Assembly: GCF_964204645.1 (NCBI RefSeq)
Contig: NC_134031.1
Span: forward strand, 558,001 to 622,000
DNA length: 64,000 nt
Direction: 5' to 3'
Origin: Tubulanus polymorphus
Lineage: Eukaryota; Nemertea; Palaeonemertea; Tubulaniformes; Tubulanidae
The position numbers and the translations under genes were made by a program. A model generated the notes under the pieces. The model searched no databases, was not told where the DNA came from, and was given only the letters and a program-made list of their open reading frames with translations. Positions 1 through 10,533 of the stretch are shown here, piece after piece. Position 1 is the first letter of the stretch; each line of letters begins with the position of its first letter.

Positions 1-17
1 CGCTGTTCTCATTTCAG

Positions 18-3000
18 CTGAATGCGACCCAAATCCGTGTAAGAATGGTGGAACTTGCGTACCGAACTCTGGGTGCTCCTGTCCACCGGGATTCTCAGGG
101 GCTTTATGCGAAATCGGTAAGGAACTGGCCACGATTATATTGTTTCTCAGAAAATCAAGAATCTTATTCATCTCTTCATATATATTACAGTTGATGACCA
201 ATGCTACAGCGGATGTTCCATATTTGGAGATCCTCACTATTCCACATTCGACGGTTTATCCTTCGATTTTATGGGTTCGTGCAAGTATCAATTAGCGAAA
301 TTCGGCGGATACTCGGACGGCTCATGCGCGTTCAGTGTCAATGGCAAAAACAAGAAATGGGGTGGTTGGTCGTACATCAGTGAACTGGAATTAGTCCTAA
401 CCTCTGAACCATCAGTTACCATACAACTTACATCGAAAGGAATTTTGGTAATTACGACTAAAACCTCACAATTGAAGCGGCCATGATCCAAGATGGCCGC
501 CACCTTCCAAGATGGCCACCGCCAATCGCTTGTGATCCAAGATGGCCGCAACCTTCGTGTGTGATCCAAGATGGCCGCTGTCGAGATTTTCTCAATATTG
601 TATGAGTTGTTTATTTAGAAATGTAATTTTGTTGCAGGTGAATGGAGTGAAAATGTCAGCTGATCTGTTATCTCAAACCTATCCTGATTTCCAGGCCGGT
701 GTCGCCTCACCAGCTATGACGTATTTAAGATATGCAAAATGTAGTATAGAATTACAGTTTAGAATTTGGCGCGGAACAATACGATTGGGTGGGGCTGGTT
801 TAGATATCAATCATTACAAAGGTAATACAACGCGTCATATTGGCCGTCTATTAAAATAAATTCTCAATTGACGGCCATAATGACATGTGTGAATAATTAG
901 TAAGACGTCCGTCAATGGTCAAATAGAGCATCTCAACCTACACTTGTATCTGTGATTTAGGTAAACTAACGGGATTATGCGGTAATTGTGACGGATCTGC
1001 CGATAATGATTGGAACTCCTGCCGTGGAACACCGACTGATGCCAATACGATGAACGGTTATCTCGGCGGTGACGTCACATCAACCGTCGGCGCTGACTGT
1101 TTTATAGTCGATTCCACGTGAGTTTATTTTACCCGCAGTTCCACAGTTCCACAGTTCCTCAGTCTCTCTAACAGTATTTCCGAAGATAAGAACACAATTA
1201 CATTAAATATCTCGTCATCATCGCGTTATATTTCTATATTTGTTATATTTCAGTTGTCCAAATGCTTTTGCGACCGGAAGGAAGAGAAGGTATTTAATAC
1301 TTCCAGTAAATGTATCTAATACTGGATTTATACCAGGCAGTTTGAATTCGTTCTGATGAACTTATTTCAAAACACGCTGAACTATTTCTGTTGAGATCTG
1401 TATTTTAGGGCAGTAAAACTCATGGCAACTCCAGCCGCTGCCACCAATCAGAACGACATCTCCAAATACACTAGCGACCTCTATTGTGGACTGTTGAAGA
1501 ACACATCGGGTCCGTTCGGCGAATGTATCAAAATGATCGGTCTCGAGGCTCAGTTTAATTCGTGTCTCTCAGACGCCTATTACAACAGCGGGTCACGTGA
1601 GTGGGTATGCCGCTCGCTTCACGACGCCGAATCAGATTGCGTCACGGCGGGAATATCCGTTCAAACATGGCGTTCTGTCGATTTCTGTCGTAAGTAATAA
1701 ATAATCAGCCGTGGTCTACCATGCCGTCAGTCATATCGGGTGCCGACATCAGTCGGCTTAACGACGCAACCCGACGCCACGCGCTCGACATCAGTCAGCT
1801 AACAAGTTAGCGTCGGTCATGATGTCGCATTCCGAGATAATCTATGTCTAAAAAGTTCGTTTGATCATGGCTTAGCCCGTGGTTTGATGTGTGTTTTCTA
1901 AATAACACATAATCAAGCATAATTCAGAAATATTTTACTGTTTTTAATCGTTATTTTCATTTGTTGCGTCTCTATTTCAAACATCAGCTGTAAAGTGCCC
2001 TGCTAACAGTTCGTACGTGGATAAAATGCCCGCATGTCAACCTACATGTAAAAACCCACAAACGCAATGTAAAGGGCTTACTATTGATGGCTGTAAATGT
2101 GACGATGGATTTGTTTCAACTGGTTTGAATTGTATCGCAAAATCAGACTGCGGTAAATATCAATTTACGATTTTAGAGAAGAACTTCACTCAGGACCCAG
2201 TTCCACAGTTCCACAGTTCCACAGTTTACTTCGATTAAGATGTGAGAATACAATGAATGAACTCATATTCTAGAGTCCAAGTCAACCGACAAACTGTGAA
2301 ACTGGATCCAGACCAATTATACGGATCTTTAAAAAGATCTCTACGATTGATATTAAGTCTCTGTCATTGTTGTTGTTTTTGTAGCTGTTATAAGTAATAT
2401 CAACTGTCTAAACGGCGGGGAACCGTTTGTAAAAGACGCCGTTGCTTCGTGTCGTTGTTCAGAGTTTTTCGAAGGCGTTACATGCGAAACGGGTAATAAC
2501 TGTTTCTATAACCTGTAGAAAAAGATATTGTCCGGTATTTCAGTATAGTTGTTTTCGTAAACCACGAATATCATGTCAGATTTTAAGTATAGATGTTTCC
2601 GATATTTTTCTAATTCTCTATAGATTCATTTGTTTTTATCGATATATTCTACACAGAAATTGCGCCCTGTTCGACGAACCCGTGCACGCGTGGAGATTGT
2701 CAGAATCTTTCCGGCGGACGATACAACTGTATTTGTCCTAACGGATATTCCGGAGATAAGTGTGAAGTTGGTGAGTTTCACAATTCATAATCAACGCCGA
2801 AACAGTTTGTCTCGTGAGATTCTTGAGTCCTTTTATCTTTTTTATAAATCTAGTTGATATCTATATACAATATGAACTATCGTGGATTTCTAATCGAGAA
2901 CTAAACAAGACGAAGTCAAAGACAAAGTTATTTTCTTCTCGTGTATTTTCAGCTGATCCAGCTCTATGCCCGACTGTAATGGGATCTACTGACGGCCCCG

Positions 3001-3440
3001 ATGGTAGATTGCACCGACGGGCCTGCGTCATCCTAGTAAACAAGACTTTCCCTTGTAACACGGAAATAACACAATTGAAATATCACAGTTCCGGAAAGAC
3101 GAAGCCCGCATCCTTGAACTTTGGAGTGTTCAGAAAAATTCAGACGGGCAAATACAAGTTAATGGCGAGCAGACGATTGAATATCGGCGATACCCCGGGT
3201 TTAGTAACGATGGATTTGGGTTCCTCGGAGCGGATTGGAGTCAGGAAAGGTGACGTGTATGGGTTCTTTAATACTGGAACGGGCAAGAGTTCGCTTATAT
3301 CGTTTCAGAAAGACGTGGACGGCGGGCAACAATTCGTGTTTAGTCGTAATACACACGATATAGCTATCGGTTCAGTGGTCGATGTCGCAATGAAACCGAC
3401 AACAACAAGGAAATACAGATTCAGCGTCACTGTCGCTTGA
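18..3440 (+). CDS. Secreted EGF-VWD-C8-TIL-EGF multidomain protein, 3' part (5' end outside window)
   Basis: Ten exons can be joined with consistent phases: 18-116, 191-447, 638-821, 961-1117, 1254-1289, 1409-1689, 1988-2152, 2385-2492, 2657-2770 and 2953-3440 (stop TGA). They give 628 residues. Exon 1 is an EGF module. Exons 2-4 form a von Willebrand type D domain, with the opening motif [10 protein letters not shown] and the closing motif GLCGNCDG. The exon at 1409 is a C8 cysteine domain. The exon at 1988 is a TIL-like cysteine-rich module, and the exons at 2385 and 2657 are two EGF-like modules. The last exon encodes about 160 residues of a domain I do not recognise. VWD-C8-TIL units occur in FCGBP-, zonadhesin- and VWDE-like extracellular proteins, where they support disulfide-linked adhesion or gel formation. 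The module order is seen directly; the adhesive or mucin-like role is inferred. The EGF modules are bounded by phase 1 introns, as usual for shuffled extracellular domains. More modules are expected to the left of the window. Confidence 0.86.
478..580. repeat. Short tandem cluster of CAAGATGGCC motifs in an intron
   Basis: Four copies of CAAGATGGCC followed by GC or AC lie within about 100 bases of the intron after the VWD exon ending at 447. The motif matches the known YY1 binding core (AAGATGGC). Whether it is regulatory or just a minisatellite cannot be told here. Confidence 0.5.
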
Positions 3441-4139
3441 ATACAAACTATATTACAAAACGTTAGTTTACGACAAAATCATTATTTCAATAATCGATCG
3501 CGATTCTATTTCGCAGTTTTCACACAGTTTCAACTCTTTAATCTTTGACGACTAGATATTTCAATCGATTCCTCCATATTTGCAAATCATGTCCGAGAAT
3601 TCCTCCATAATATGACGTCATTTCAACTAAAAATAGATTCGATAGACCTTCATTACGGCTCGCAATTTGTTGGAGTAAACCGTTCGGCGCATTGATTTGG
3701 TGACGTCATTATACAATTATCGTATACTTAATAACATTTGGGGAGATTTTTGAAATCATTATTCATTAATTCATTTATTCATTTATTAATCGTTGATTAT
3801 TGCATTATAGATACATATGCCACACTCACGTGGAGAATAGATAAATGATATGCAAATAAGCAAAATGATTAAAAGTTCAACGTGAAGGACACGTTGGTTC
3901 ATGTTTGAACTCCGATCGTTGAATAATAAATTTAGCTTTTAAATTAGCACATAGTGGTTTTTCATCACATCAGCATTTGATAACATTTGATTCAGCTAAA
4001 TGAAATAAACTAAATTTCAGTAATTATATGTTTTCAGGTTTCACAGACTATATAATGGTACATTGAGTATTCACTAGATGTAACCAAATAATGAAATAAA
4101 GTCTTATCTTTAACACGAGGAACAATTTGTTGAACTCAA
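3441..4139. other. Gene-free spacer between convergent genes
   Basis: AT-rich non-coding DNA between the 3' ends of the + strand VWD/EGF gene and the - strand methyltransferase. Candidate AATAAA signals for the + strand gene lie near 3925, 4005 and 4093. TTTATT runs near 3775-3790 could serve the - strand gene. No further gene was seen. Confidence 0.5.
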
Positions 4140-4943
4140 TCAATTTTTCTCAGTTTTAATTACTTGAATCAATTCAAATGAAGCCGGAAATCCTATGTCA
4201 GAACTGTTTTCACTCCAGATCGTTTCCAAACGTCGGTTCTCTTTCTTGGCCTTGTCTTCCAGTATCTCGGGACATCCTATCGTACGACTGAATCCAAGAA
4301 TAGCTTTACCTCCGGGTCGTAGATGCCTGTGTGCACCGGTCATAAACCGCTCTACCGCTTCATACCCAGCGTCGACCATACTCAAATCTAGCACCGTTAA
4401 CTTACTGACATCTTCAGCATCAGTAGGTAGATAGACGAACGGAAAATTCCAGAAAATCAAATCGAATTTTTCATCTTCGGAAATACTGTCGAATACATCG
4501 GAATATCGTACCTCTCCCGGGACGCTGTGACGCTTGAAGTTGTAGCTGGTGTTGTCCAGAGCTCGACGATTTATATCAGTAGCTAGAACATAACTGAGAT
4601 TTGTCTTATTGCGTAGATAGTGAATCACGCTGACACAACCGGTTCCGCAGCCTATCTCCAAGAACCTAGCGCCATTTTGATTTGCTTCCGGTAGATTTTT
4701 AACAAATCCCTCCATCCCTGCATCTATAAAGAAGACACCTTCGAAATTCACGAGTTTATGGTCACAAAATGTAAACTCAACTTGTCCTCCGGACTCTGCG
4801 ACAGCCTGCTGTCGTTTTGCTAAACCTTCTTTGCAATGTTCATATATTTCTAGTCTGGCTTCCATATCGAACGAGTGGCTCTCAAACTGTCTACAGAGTT
4901 TGTATACTAATATGATATAAATACTTGTCCAACAATAAATCAT
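4140..4943 (-). CDS. Class I SAM-dependent methyltransferase, PrmC/HemK-like (copy 1, intact)
   Basis: Single-exon ORF of 267 codons. Met27 (codon at 4863-4865) is a plausible alternative start, because the first 26 residues are hydrophobic and have no counterpart in the second copy. The class I Rossmann core is clear: motif I EIGCGTGCVSV, an acidic motif II in VLATDINRRAL, and the motif IV position in LIFWNFPFVYLP. In PrmC/HemK-type amide methyltransferases motif IV is NPPY; here it reads NFPF, so the substrate may not be glutamine. The family is known to transfer methyl from S-adenosylmethionine; the acceptor is unknown. A near-identical, broken copy lies at 6457-7224, with a GPCR gene between them in the same orientation. 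I am sure of the fold and unsure of the substrate. Confidence 0.8.
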   Translation of the reverse strand: MIYCWTSIYIILVYKLCRQFESHSFDMEARLEIYEHCKEGLAKRQQAVAESGGQVEFTFCDHKLVNFEGVFFIDAGMEGFVKNLPEANQNGARFLEIGCGTGCVSVIHYLRNKTNLSYVLATDINRRALDNTSYNFKRHSVPGEVRYSDVFDSISEDEKFDLIFWNFPFVYLPTDAEDVSKLTVLDLSMVDAGYEAVERFMTGAHRHLRPGGKAILGFSRTIGCPEILEDKAKKENRRLETIWSENSSDIGFPASFELIQVIKTEKN

Positions 4944-5131
4944 TTTATGCAGATGACACAGATTTGTAATAATACGATATATTCACTCGATCTACATGTA
5001 TGTACATCCATGTATTTACTCTATCTGCTAGTAAAGACTCGTTAGAAATAATTTATAGGAAAAAAAATTGGTGCTATATTCTCTCCAAAAGAAATATATA
5101 TATATGTATATATATATGTATAGTCTACGTT

Positions 5132-6202
5132 CTATTTGGAATCGCACAAATAATCTATCAGTAAAACTCGTGTAGCTTTTTTTCTGAAAGAGTCGTTTGT
5201 CGAGCAGTAAATGAAGAAATTTACTGAAGAGTCTAAAGCACTGAGGAAAATACCAACTTTTCTCATCACCATGTCATAGCCAGGCGCGAAGGGGATAGTT
5301 GTCAAGCGGTCTATCGATGCTGGAATCTCGAATATAGCGTACACAAAGACGATCATAACAACCATTTTTAATATCTTTATTTCAGTTGCTGCTGTGTGTT
5401 TCTGTTTATCGCTAGGAGTGACTCGGTGCGCGAGTTTTCTAAATATCAGTATTCCAAACATAGTTAAATTTAAAACAGTTAAAACACTAAAAGGCATCAG
5501 TATTGTCATATATATGAAGGTCTTGTATACGAAGTCAAGTGCATATCCATTATTATATCTAAACGGAGTTCGAGTTGTTTTGGCTCCCAAAACTCCCATT
5601 GTAAATACGCCATGGAAACAAGGGTCAGTGCTCCTTCCTGGCAGGGTTTGTGGGAAAAAGTACGGCCAGTTTAACATCGCAGCAAACAATGCGTTGAAAA
5701 CAGATAGCAAAATTATTTGTTTCTCACCCCAGAATCGTTTGAAATACAACGGACTCGCGACAACTAGAAGTCTTTCAAAACTTATAATTACTACAGATCA
5801 ATTTCTAGCAGTTTGAAATGTGAAGAATAACGGCAGTGCCCAAATGATAAATTCGTGCCCAAAATACCAATCATCGTAACGGCCCAACAGGTATTTGAAT
5901 GCATATATTTCATACAGCACAATTATTCGTAACGGATAAAGCGCAAACACTGCTAGTAGAAACAGTAAATCAAACCAGGCAAGAATTATTATAGTCTTAT
6001 AAGTGGAGCGACCGATCTTACTAAATATGACAATCGAAACTGAGTTCAGACTAATTCCTAGAAGTGTTGCTGGCAAATATCCGAATAGATAGATTCGATA
6101 GCTGAACAGATACCTCCAGCTGTACGAGTGATACACGCATGAAAAGGCGGTGGTCGTGCTAGTCGGGAGTGCTGTGGAATTCATAGTCCGTAGTTCTTGC
6201 AC
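5132..6202 (-). pseudogene. Rhodopsin-like (class A) GPCR interrupted by one in-frame TGA
   Basis: A 357-codon frame with seven predicted membrane helices, intact except for TGA at 5798-5800 (codon 135). The stop falls just after helix 3 residues FFTFQTARN and before SVVIISFERLL. The related receptor at 45782-46750 has LRNW at this place, so the TGA most simply replaces a TGG tryptophan. Helix 1 contains the conserved Asn (LGISLNSVSIVIF). The DRY position is ERL, and helix 7 carries NFFIY in place of NPxxY. An NST glycosylation site lies near the N terminus. No intron resolves the stop: the frame continues without shift on both sides, to a TAG stop at 5132-5134. It may be a young pseudogene, a polymorphic null allele or a sequencing error. 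The ligand is unknown, and the family resembles invertebrate orphan or FMRFamide-type receptors. Confidence 0.72.
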
Positions 6203-7167
6203 AAACCGTTCACGCGATTTCAGTTGGTGGTGAAGTAATGGATATATTCGCAGGACGTTAAGGCAGACGTAAGGGAAGGTAGCACATCACACAGAACTGC
6301 CTGAAGCTACAACGACATCAACTCCACGCTCTGTGGGATGTTTTAACATTTCGCCTGAAGACAAAACAATTCCCGCGATATCGATATTTTTCAGCAAGTT
6401 TTACATCCTTACAGTTTCAATACAGAAAGCGCATACATTGAGAATCTATCAAAACTTTATTCAAGCAGTGAAATTAACTGATTTGACAAATTACTGACTC
6501 GATCAATTCGTCTCATTCTGATCCCAGAACCAAATCGTATCTGAGTATCCCCCTCTCTGAACAGCGTTTTCACTCCAGACTTCCAAACGCCGGTTCTCTT
6601 GTCGTCCAGTATCTCGGGACATCCTACTGTACGACTAAATCCAAGAATAGCTTTACCTCCGGGTCGTAGATGCCTGTGCGCACCGGCCATAAACCGCTCT
6701 ACCGCTTCATACCCAGCGTCGACCATACTCAAATCTAGCACCGTTAACTTACTGACATCTTCAGCATCAGTAGGTAGATAGACGAACGGAAAATTCCAGA
6801 AAATCAAATCGAATTTTTCATCTTCGGAAATACTGTCGAATACATCGGAATATCGTACCTCTCCCGGGACGCTGTGACGCTTGAAGTTGTAGCTGGTGTT
6901 GTCCAGAGCTCGACGATTTATATCAGTAGCTAGAACATAACTGAGATTTGTCTTATTGCGTAGATAGTGAATCACGCTGACACAACCGGTTCCGCAGCCT
7001 ATTTCCAAGAACCTAGCACCATTTTGATTTGCTTCCGGTAGATTTTTAACAAATCCCTCCAAACCTGCATCTATAAAAAAGACACCTTGGAAATTCACGA
7101 ATTTTTGGTCATAAAATACAAACTCAACTTGTCGTCCCAACTCTTGACTTTTTAAGAGGAGTAACCG

Positions 7168-7380
<213 letters not shown>

Positions 7381-8364
7381 CTATCAATGAATTAAACATA
7401 ACCCTTCAGCAAATTCACAAAAAACCGTTGTTAAATTTGTGGAATAAACTACAGATGTAAAATGTCAGATTTTAAGCTAATTCAACATAGTTTTATTGTC
7501 TTTATGATGTTTCTCTTCACTTCATACGAATTCACTCTTCATTTCGAATAAAACCGAAACTGAATTTTTCAACTCGTGAATTCACTTCGGTTCTATGTGT
7601 GTGTAACCCCATACACAGGGCTTATAACAGCTGTGGGAATTTTACAGACATCGCCAGTTCCAAATGATTTACGGGCCAAAAATAATCGCGCCAAAACATT
7701 TGAATAAGTCGGATAGTAAAAGCGATACATTTCACTCGTGAATTATTGCAGTATTATGCATGAAATCTGTCGCGTTTGAAATTCTTACACAGAACCTGTC
7801 ACCGTCTGTTTTTCTGTCGGTCTGCCCTGTTTCTATACTTGGCCTATATTAGGGATTTAACTGGACTCAACAGTCCATTGTGCGGGTTGAATTTAACTTT
7901 CAACTGTTGGAATTGGGATTTGATGTGGATCTGAACCCGGTTTCACATTGGTGAGAGTTTAACTTAACTCTGAACCAGTTCAACAGTTGTGTGGGTATAT
8001 AATCTGATTCTGGACCTAGTTCCATAGATGTGTGGATTTAGTTTGATTCTGGAATCCGGATCCCAAACCCTATTTCTACGTTTTAAATTTCTTTTATTGC
8101 TTTCTCTCCTAAAATGCTTCCATGGTGGACAAATTTTCCGACTTGAAATTAAAAAACTGCCGTCGAAAGTTCCTGGTAACGGTTCGGATGAGGAATCTTT
8201 CATCAAACTGTTGGGGAGAGGTTGTTCCTAGCCCGGGTGACTGAGTGAATACAGAATGGTAAACAACCAATCACCATACCTGGCTGATCACCAATCACCA
8301 CACCTGACTGGTCAATAATGGTAACCACACTGGCCAGACAAACCTACAAACTCAGCCAATCACT

Positions 8365-8450
8365 AGTGGTCTATGGTCTAGTGGTTAGAATGCTCGGCTT
8401 GCATGCTAGAGGTCGCAGGTTCGGGTCCTGCTAGGGTTAGGGTTACTGCT
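8365..8450 (+). repeat. tRNA-derived SINE head or tRNA pseudogene
   Basis: Contains an A-box-like TGGTCTAGTGGTTAGAATGC and, at B-box spacing, GGTTCGGGTCC, the two internal RNA polymerase III promoter elements. The flanking acceptor arms do not pair, so a functional tRNA is unlikely and a SINE head is favoured. The stretch to about 8760 may be its body. No gene is seen between 7378 and 8900. Confidence 0.6.
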
Positions 8451-8919
8451 CGGTCAGCGTTACCTAGTGTTACGACTGAGAAAATTTTGGGCTTGTTTTT
8501 GGGCCGATGAAGTATTTTTGGTAGCAACATCCTCTATTTGCCTGGCCGAAAATTCGTATGCTGATGCGCCTGGTAGGATTAGTGAGTTGAGTCAACACAA
8601 CTGACCGATAATAATGACTTTTCTAATCGTTTTGCATTTAACGTTGGAGGTCCCAGGTTTGAACCTTTGGGTTAAGTTTATGGATGAGCTAGTCTTAGGT
8701 TTGAGCTGTAGAAGGCGTTTTATTTCTATGGTCTAGTTTTGGCACACGCACCGGCACAAATCTTGTGATATACCTTGACAATGCTGCGTATTCAAGCGGG
8801 GAGAAATTTCAAAAGTTAAAACATATGAAAAATTTGTTGTAGAATTTTGACATAAATAGAAATAATCCGAACGTAAAATACAGCTTAAAAAGTCACTAAT
8901 TCCGTGTGAAAAAGTGTAA

Positions 8920-8966
8920 AAGCGGATTGTTTTACAATCCGCTTACGATGTCATCAAACTATAAAA
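8920..8966 (+). promoter_or_regulatory. Promoter of peptide gene copy 1: hairpin plus TATA box
   Basis: A perfect 11-base inverted repeat (AAGCGGATTGT, 3-base loop, 8920-8944) lies just upstream of a TATAAAA at 8960-8966. A 5' UTR exon follows, ending at 9028 with donor GTAAGT. The same arrangement is kept in copy 2. Confidence 0.6.
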
Positions 8967-9508
8967 TGGTTCGCGTTTTGGGAGTTGTTAATTGTTGTGA
9001 ATCTTCCGACAAAGCACTCAAAACTCAGGTAAGTTACACATTTTACAGTTTCAGTAACAAGTGAGGTAAGTGATGATGAATCTACGCCCAGGTTCCGGAA
9101 GATGCCGCCATTGTTTGAGCAGTTTCTTACTGTAATACGTGATGAAAACTTTCCGAGTCTCAGTTCTTGGTTTAGTTTGACATTTGAGTAGAAGTTAATT
9201 CCATGTTTTAACCATAAAATCTAAATCGAGAACTGTAGAACCGGGTCCTGCGTGCGTCTCACTTCTCAGGCTTAAAACTTCGGAAATATCCTCGCTGTCA
9301 TATTAGAATCTATTACTGTGTATGAATTGTTATATCGTATAAAGTTTCAAGTTTGATTTCGATTTGTTTTAAAATGAAAGAAAAAATAGAGCGAAAAATA
9401 TCTATATTGGCGTTAAATGAGTCCGTGACTATTGTCTGGAGCAGCGACACATCCTTACCTTATCAGAGATTTGATATTTAACTTATAAATTCATCATTTA
9501 CTTTCAGA

Positions 9509-9784
9509 ATGTACAAGACTTTGTTCATCGCCTTGGCCTTGTTTATGGTCATCGGAGCCATCGCTGCCGAAGGTATTTTATTCGTTTCATTGCGTGCGAG
9601 ATTTTCTAGTTTCATATTGTATATAATTCATAATTTTACCGATTTCTATTAATTTGCAGAGGTTGAAATCGAAGAGAGAGGACTTCCATGTTTCTGTAAC
9701 GGTAAACACGGTACCTACTGGCTGATCGGTGGACCCAGCAGCGGATGTTGCTCAAGATTGATGGGAAGATGTTGTCCTAACTAA
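9509..9784 (+). CDS. Secreted six-cysteine defensin-like peptide precursor, copy 1
   Basis: Two coding exons, 9509-9572 and 9660-9784, joined in phase 1, give a 62-residue precursor. Residues 1-20 are a typical hydrophobic signal peptide and 21-28 an acidic stretch ending in Arg, a likely propeptide cleavage point. Residues 29-62 are a basic mature peptide with six Cys in the order CxC, CC, CC (32, 34, 51, 52, 59, 60). The CFCxGKxG..W start and paired C-terminal cysteines recall the small beta-defensin-like fold of sea anemone BDS/APETx-type peptides, but this rests on spacing alone. A role as antimicrobial or channel-active secreted peptide is inferred. An upstream non-coding exon ends at 9028, and AATAAA lies at 9837-9842. 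Copy 2 at 26210-26485 encodes the identical protein. Confidence 0.83.
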
Positions 9785-9836
9785 ACATGTTACACAGTTC
9801 GATGTTTTATTATGATGTTCATCATCAATAAGCGCG

Positions 9837-9842
9837 AATAAA
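9837..9842 (+). terminator. Poly(A) signal of peptide gene copy 1
   Basis: AATAAA 53 bases after the stop codon, conserved in the inverted copy. Confidence 0.65.
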
Positions 9843-9904
9843 GTTATCATCACAAAAAACACAAAAATGTTTTTCATTAGATTCTTTTTTATTCGATATT
9901 TTGG

Positions 9905-10160
9905 GATACAGGACTCGAGGGCGACCTGTTTGAGTAGGACTCGAGGGTGACCTGTTTGACTAGGACTCGAGGGCGACCTGTTTGATTAGGACTCGAGGGC
10001 GACCTGTTTGAGTAGGACTCGAGGGTGACCTGTTTGAGTAGGTAGGACTCGAGGGTGACCTGTTTGAGTAGGTAGGACTCGAGGGTTACCTGTTTGAGTA
10101 GGTAGGACTCGAGGGTGACCTGTTTGAGCAGGACTCGAGGGTGACCTGTTTGATTAGGGA
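9905..10160. repeat. CTCGAG minisatellite, left array
   Basis: About ten tandem units of 26-30 bases containing GGACTCGAGGGTGACCTG followed by TTTGAGTAGG. It is the reverse complement of the array at 25583-26088. The long ORF through it is a repeat artefact. Confidence 0.93.
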
Positions 10161-10412
10161 TGGGCGGAGGTTGTCGATTTGTCACCCTCATTAGTTCCCA
10201 TATACGGGCCTAGTCGTTCCCATGGTGGAAACGACCGCACAAGCGCATCCGGTGTTAATCGCAATAGAATCCGTTAGATGGCGAGTGTGTGGTCAATGTG
10301 TGAATGCAATAGAATGGTCATCATCGCGGTATCGAGGTTAACCAAATCAATAACTCCTAAAAATTCGGAAATTTTGAAAGTAATTCGATCTTTTTTCCTG
10401 CTAAAATATTTC

Positions 10413-10418
10413 TTTATT
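10413..10418 (-). terminator. Poly(A) signal of the glutamate receptor gene
   Basis: AATAAA on the - strand, about 115 bases past the receptor stop codon at 10534-10536. Confidence 0.45.
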
Positions 10419-10533
10419 TAAAAAATTCACAGTTATTGAACATTTTTGAAAATGCCATCACGTCCTGTGATCTATACAGTCGACCCGGTGTACAGGGCAA
10501 TGAAAGAGAGATCGTCTGCTGATCATACTCTCA

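Larger units (their letters stand above)
8820..10160 (+). repeat. Left arm of a large inverted duplication
   Basis: Near-identical in reverse complement to about 25573-27130. It shares the promoter hairpin, TATA box, 5' UTR exon, both coding exons, introns, poly(A) region and a CTCGAG minisatellite at its inner edge. Similarity fades left of about 8820. The left arm carries an extra ~25 bases near 9400. About 15.4 kb separate the arms. Confidence 0.88.

Noticed and set aside
8370-8445. Functional tRNA gene
   Set aside because: A and B boxes present, but the acceptor stem does not pair; a SINE head is more likely.
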